Below, one piece after another: positions 61,610 through 64,000 of a stretch of 64,000 bases of DNA. Made by a program: the position numbers and the translations under genes. The stretch comes from Marinibacterium anthonyi (GTDB taxonomy: Bacteria > Pseudomonadota > Alphaproteobacteria > Rhodobacterales > Rhodobacteraceae). The first letter of the stretch is position 1. Each line of letters starts with the position of its first letter. The notes below the pieces were generated by a model. The model was not told the DNA's origin and did no database searches. It saw only the letters and a program-made list of their open reading frames with translations. The stretch covers positions 114,195-178,194 of the forward strand of contig CP031588.1 of assembly GCA_003217735.2 (NCBI GenBank), read 5' to 3'.

Positions 61610-62812
61610 ATGAGTTCGACGGCAGATATTCCCGACGTCAGATCGATCGCGGATACCATTTCCTCGAACGCCGCCCGGCTGTCCGAAGCCTTGAACAACC
61701 ATATGCGCAACAGCTTCCATCCGGACAGCAGAAAGACACTGCGCAAGTTCCATTCCTCGGAAGTATCCGAGCTGACCGGCATCAGCATGTCGAACCTGCG
61801 CACCCGTCACCAGGACGGCGATTTCCCCGAAGTGGAAACCGACAGCCGCGGGCGCAGGCTTTATTCCGCCGAAGAGATCGACCAGATCCGCCATGTGATG
61901 GCCCGGACCGGGCGCAATGGCGAGGCCTACCTGCCCGGCCGGCGCGAGGGCGACGCGCTGCAGGTGGTGTCGATCGTCAACTTCAAGGGCGGGTCCAGCA
62001 AGACCACCACCGCGATCCACCTGGCGCAGCGCTATGCGCTTCGCGGGTATCGCGTGCTGGCCATCGACATGGATCCCCAGGCCAGCCTGACCACCATGTT
62101 CGGTTTCCGCCCCGAGATCGAATTCGCCGAAAGCGGCACGGTCTACGACGCGCTGAAATACGAGGACCCCGTGCCGTTGAGCCAGGTGGTGCGGCAGACC
62201 TATTTCCACAACCTCGACCTCGCTCCGGCGGGGTTGTTGCTGTCGGAATACGAAACCGAAACCGCCTATGCCCTGCAGCACAGGATCGATCCGCCGTTCA
62301 CCCAGCGGCTGGCCATCGCGCTGGACGAGATCGAGGCGGATTACGACCTGGTCATCATCGATTGCCCGCCTCAACTGGGGTTCACCACCATGACGGCGCT
62401 GTTCGCGTCGACGGGTCTGCTGATCACCGTGGTGCCCAGCATGCTGGACGTGGCGTCGATGGCGCAGTTCCTGGAAATGGCCGGCGAAACGGTTCGGACC
62501 CTGGAAGAGGCGACTGGCCCCATCGACTGGAACTTCCTCAAGTTCCTGGTCGCCCGGTATGAACCCACCGACGTGCCGCAATCGCAGATGGCCGGGTTCC
62601 TGCGGTCGATCCTGCTGGACCAGGTGCTGACGACGCCGATGCTGAAATCCACCGCCATTTCGGATGCGGGCATGACCCAGCAGACGATCTATGAACTCGA
62701 ACCCTCGCAGGTGGTCAAGAAGACCCTGGACCGGATCCTGGAAAGCGTGAACGGCGTCGCCGACGAATTCGAACGCACGATCCAGACGGCCTGGGGAAGG
62801 GAGGTTGACTGA
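61610..62812 (+). CDS. repA: RepA partition ATPase (ParA family) of a repABC replicon
   Basis: This 400-aa protein has an N-terminal MerR-like helix-turn-helix (VSELTGISMSNLRTRHQDG) and a ParA-type ATPase. The ATPase has the deviant Walker A FKGGSSKTTTA near residue 124, AIDMDPQASLT and LVIIDCPPQLG. RepA segregates plasmids and represses its own operon. I use the ATG at 61610; the frame opens at 61478 across the control palindrome. Its stop overlaps repB by one base (TGATG). Confidence 0.95.
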   Translation: MSSTADIPDVRSIADTISSNAARLSEALNNHMRNSFHPDSRKTLRKFHSSEVSELTGISMSNLRTRHQDGDFPEVETDSRGRRLYSAEEIDQIRHVMARTGRNGEAYLPGRREGDALQVVSIVNFKGGSSKTTTAIHLAQRYALRGYRVLAIDMDPQASLTTMFGFRPEIEFAESGTVYDALKYEDPVPLSQVVRQTYFHNLDLAPAGLLLSEYETETAYALQHRIDPPFTQRLAIALDEIEADYDLVIIDCPPQLGFTTMTALFASTGLLITVVPSMLDVASMAQFLEMAGETVRTLEEATGPIDWNFLKFLVARYEPTDVPQSQMAGFLRSILLDQVLTTPMLKSTAISDAGMTQQTIYELEPSQVVKKTLDRILESVNGVADEFERTIQTAWGREVD

Positions 62813-63774
62813 TGGCCCGTCGAAACCTGTTCCAGCCCCCTCCGCCGCCGGATGACAGCGCCGCGCCGAAAGATCCCAAGCCGCGGTTCCCCAATACCGG
62901 CGCGATGAGCGGCGTGAAGTCGACGTTGAAGGATCTGTCCAGCAACGCCGTGCGCGAGATCGCCGTCGACACGATCGAAGACAGCGGGCCCAAGGACCGG
63001 CTGGCGTTCACCCAGGCCGACGTGGCGTCGCTGGCCGACAGCATCCGCGACCATGGCCAGCAGGTGCCGATCATGGTGCGCCCGGTGGCCGAACGGCCCG
63101 GGTATTACCGGATCGTCTATGGCCGTCGGCGCCTGCAGGCTTTGCGGGTGCTTGGACTGCCGGCCAAGGCGCTGGTGCGGTCGTTGTCGGACGAACAGGC
63201 GATCCTGGCCCAGGGGCAGGAGAATTCGCAGCGGCTGGACCCGAGCTTTATCGAAAAGGCGCTGTTCGCGGCGGACCTGATCGACGGCGGGTATGACCAG
63301 GCGGTCATCCTTGATGCACTGGCCATCGACAAGCCGATGCTGTCGCGCATGACCAAGGTCGCGCGCGCGATCCCGGCGCAGGTCATCCAGGCCATCGGGT
63401 CGGCCCACGGGGTCGGACGGCGGCGATGGGAAGACCTGGCGGACACGGCACGCGATCACGACGTGAATCTGGCCGGCATCGTGGCCGAGCTGGACCTGGA
63501 CGCGGTGACCGGGTCGGACGAACGGTTCGCCCGGGTCAGCGAGACGGTGACCCGGCGGCTGAAAGCCGGGGGAACGGCGCCCGCCTCCCCTGCCCTGTCG
63601 ATCGCGCTGGCCGACGGCACCAAGCTGGCCGAGGTCAAGGACACGGCCCGCGCGCTGACGGTGAAACTGTCAAAGGCGGACACCCCGGACTTTGCCCGGT
63701 GGATGCGTGACAACGCGGAAACCGAGCTGAGGCGCCTCTACGAGGCATGGCGGTCGGGCCACGAACCCGACTGA
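62812..63774 (+). CDS. repB: RepB partition protein (ParB family)
   Basis: This 320-aa protein has the ParB N-terminal domain (FTQADVASLADSIRDHGQQVPIMVRP, YRIVYGRRRLQALRVLG, LAQGQENSQRLDPSF). A central helix-turn-helix (YDQAVILDALAIDKPMLSRMTKV) binds parS, and the C-terminal part is helical. It is paired with RepA. repC, the replication initiator, should follow beyond the window. Confidence 0.95.
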   Translation: MARRNLFQPPPPPDDSAAPKDPKPRFPNTGAMSGVKSTLKDLSSNAVREIAVDTIEDSGPKDRLAFTQADVASLADSIRDHGQQVPIMVRPVAERPGYYRIVYGRRRLQALRVLGLPAKALVRSLSDEQAILAQGQENSQRLDPSFIEKALFAADLIDGGYDQAVILDALAIDKPMLSRMTKVARAIPAQVIQAIGSAHGVGRRRWEDLADTARDHDVNLAGIVAELDLDAVTGSDERFARVSETVTRRLKAGGTAPASPALSIALADGTKLAEVKDTARALTVKLSKADTPDFARWMRDNAETELRRLYEAWRSGHEPD

Positions 63775-64000
63775 CCCAATAACGAGCAGAGAAACCAGAA
63801 CAGGAGCACGAGAAGCAGCCCGAAAAGAAAGAGCCCCCAAGGTCGTCCCCGGAGAGCCCAATCTGTTCTTAGCACCCTCAGATTTACCAGCTCCACCAGA
63901 TCAGTCAACACCAACCGATTCGGTTGGGCGATGATTTGCGGCCTTTTCTCTGAAAATCAGTGAGATCGGGGGCTTTCCCGACCGGTTGCCGTGACATGAC
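63775..64000. ncRNA. repB-repC intergenic region, probable site of the antisense ctRNA
   Basis: In repABC replicons this gap of about 150-250 bp encodes a small antisense RNA (ctRNA/incA) that represses repC. Here I see a hairpin CCAACCG-ATT-CGGTTGG at 63912-63928 and a second imperfect one near 63964-63983. No protein gene lies in the 226 bp. An ATG at 63995 may be the repC start. The RNA itself is inferred from position, not from a clear promoter and terminator, so its strand is left open. Confidence 0.4.

Overview
The window looks like part of a large plasmid or chromid of a marine-type alphaproteobacterium, most likely Rhodobacterales (Roseobacter group). The evidence is the high GC content, the dense operons with 1-8 bp start/stop overlaps, many solute-binding-protein-dependent uptake systems (Dpp, TTT, TRAP-TAXI, Liv), a plasmid-type DUF1403-ScpB pair, and a repAB (repABC-type) partition/replication operon at the right end. 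Taxonomy is inferred from gene content only.

Left part (1-15,985). An oligopeptide/nickel-type ABC uptake operon, led by a GntR regulator and ending in a truncated SDR gene, runs leftward. A VapBC module with its own promoter and palindromic operator follows. Next comes a sugar-acid catabolic locus: a tripartite tricarboxylate-type transporter (tctCBA) with its LacI regulator runs left. An operon of IlvD/Edd dehydratase, DapA-family lyase, alpha-ketoglutarate-semialdehyde dehydrogenase and RraA-like protein runs right. Two perfect copies of a 16-bp palindrome lie between them. This fits conversion of an imported aldonate to 2-oxoglutarate (non-phosphorylative pathway). It is followed by two broken convergent genes (TctC and LysR remnants) joined tail to tail.

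Middle part (16,069-36,938). A leftward pair holds a GntR regulator and a 1,129-aa molybdopterin oxidoreductase fused to a flavin/2Fe-2S reductase. A rightward eight-gene operon combines a small TIGR04076-like protein, an aldo/keto reductase lacking the catalytic His, a complete Liv-type ABC transporter and an aspartate-dehydrogenase-like protein. Facing it is a leftward RND efflux operon. Between them a candidate CCUCCUCCC-loop sRNA (cuckoo RNA type) ends at an intrinsic terminator. Then come DUF1403-ScpB, a GlcG-like protein with an atypical SDR, an IS30 element inserted in the last codons of a dienelactone hydrolase gene, and that hydrolase.

Right part (36,993-64,000). This holds a second RND pump, a region of about 1 kb with little coding content, a TSUP permease, and a single-ORF fusion of a NfeR-like (PadR) regulator with a NfeF-like ferric-siderophore reductase. 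It continues with an orphan peptidoglycan-binding-domain protein, a homocysteine S-methyltransferase preceded by a cluster of CGTGAAA boxes, and a giant SARP/cyclase-like/AAA/TPR regulator. Then follow a TRAP-TAXI transporter and a second Dpp-type operon with an uncharacterised 305-aa protein and an RpiR regulator. The window ends with repA, repB and the probable ctRNA/repC boundary, preceded by iteron-like tandem repeats and a nested palindrome.

The overall picture is an accessory replicon specialised in scavenging small organic acids and peptides, with efflux and metal-linked redox functions. The most notable items are the cuckoo-type RNA, the molybdoenzyme-reductase fusion and the NfeR-NfeF fusion.
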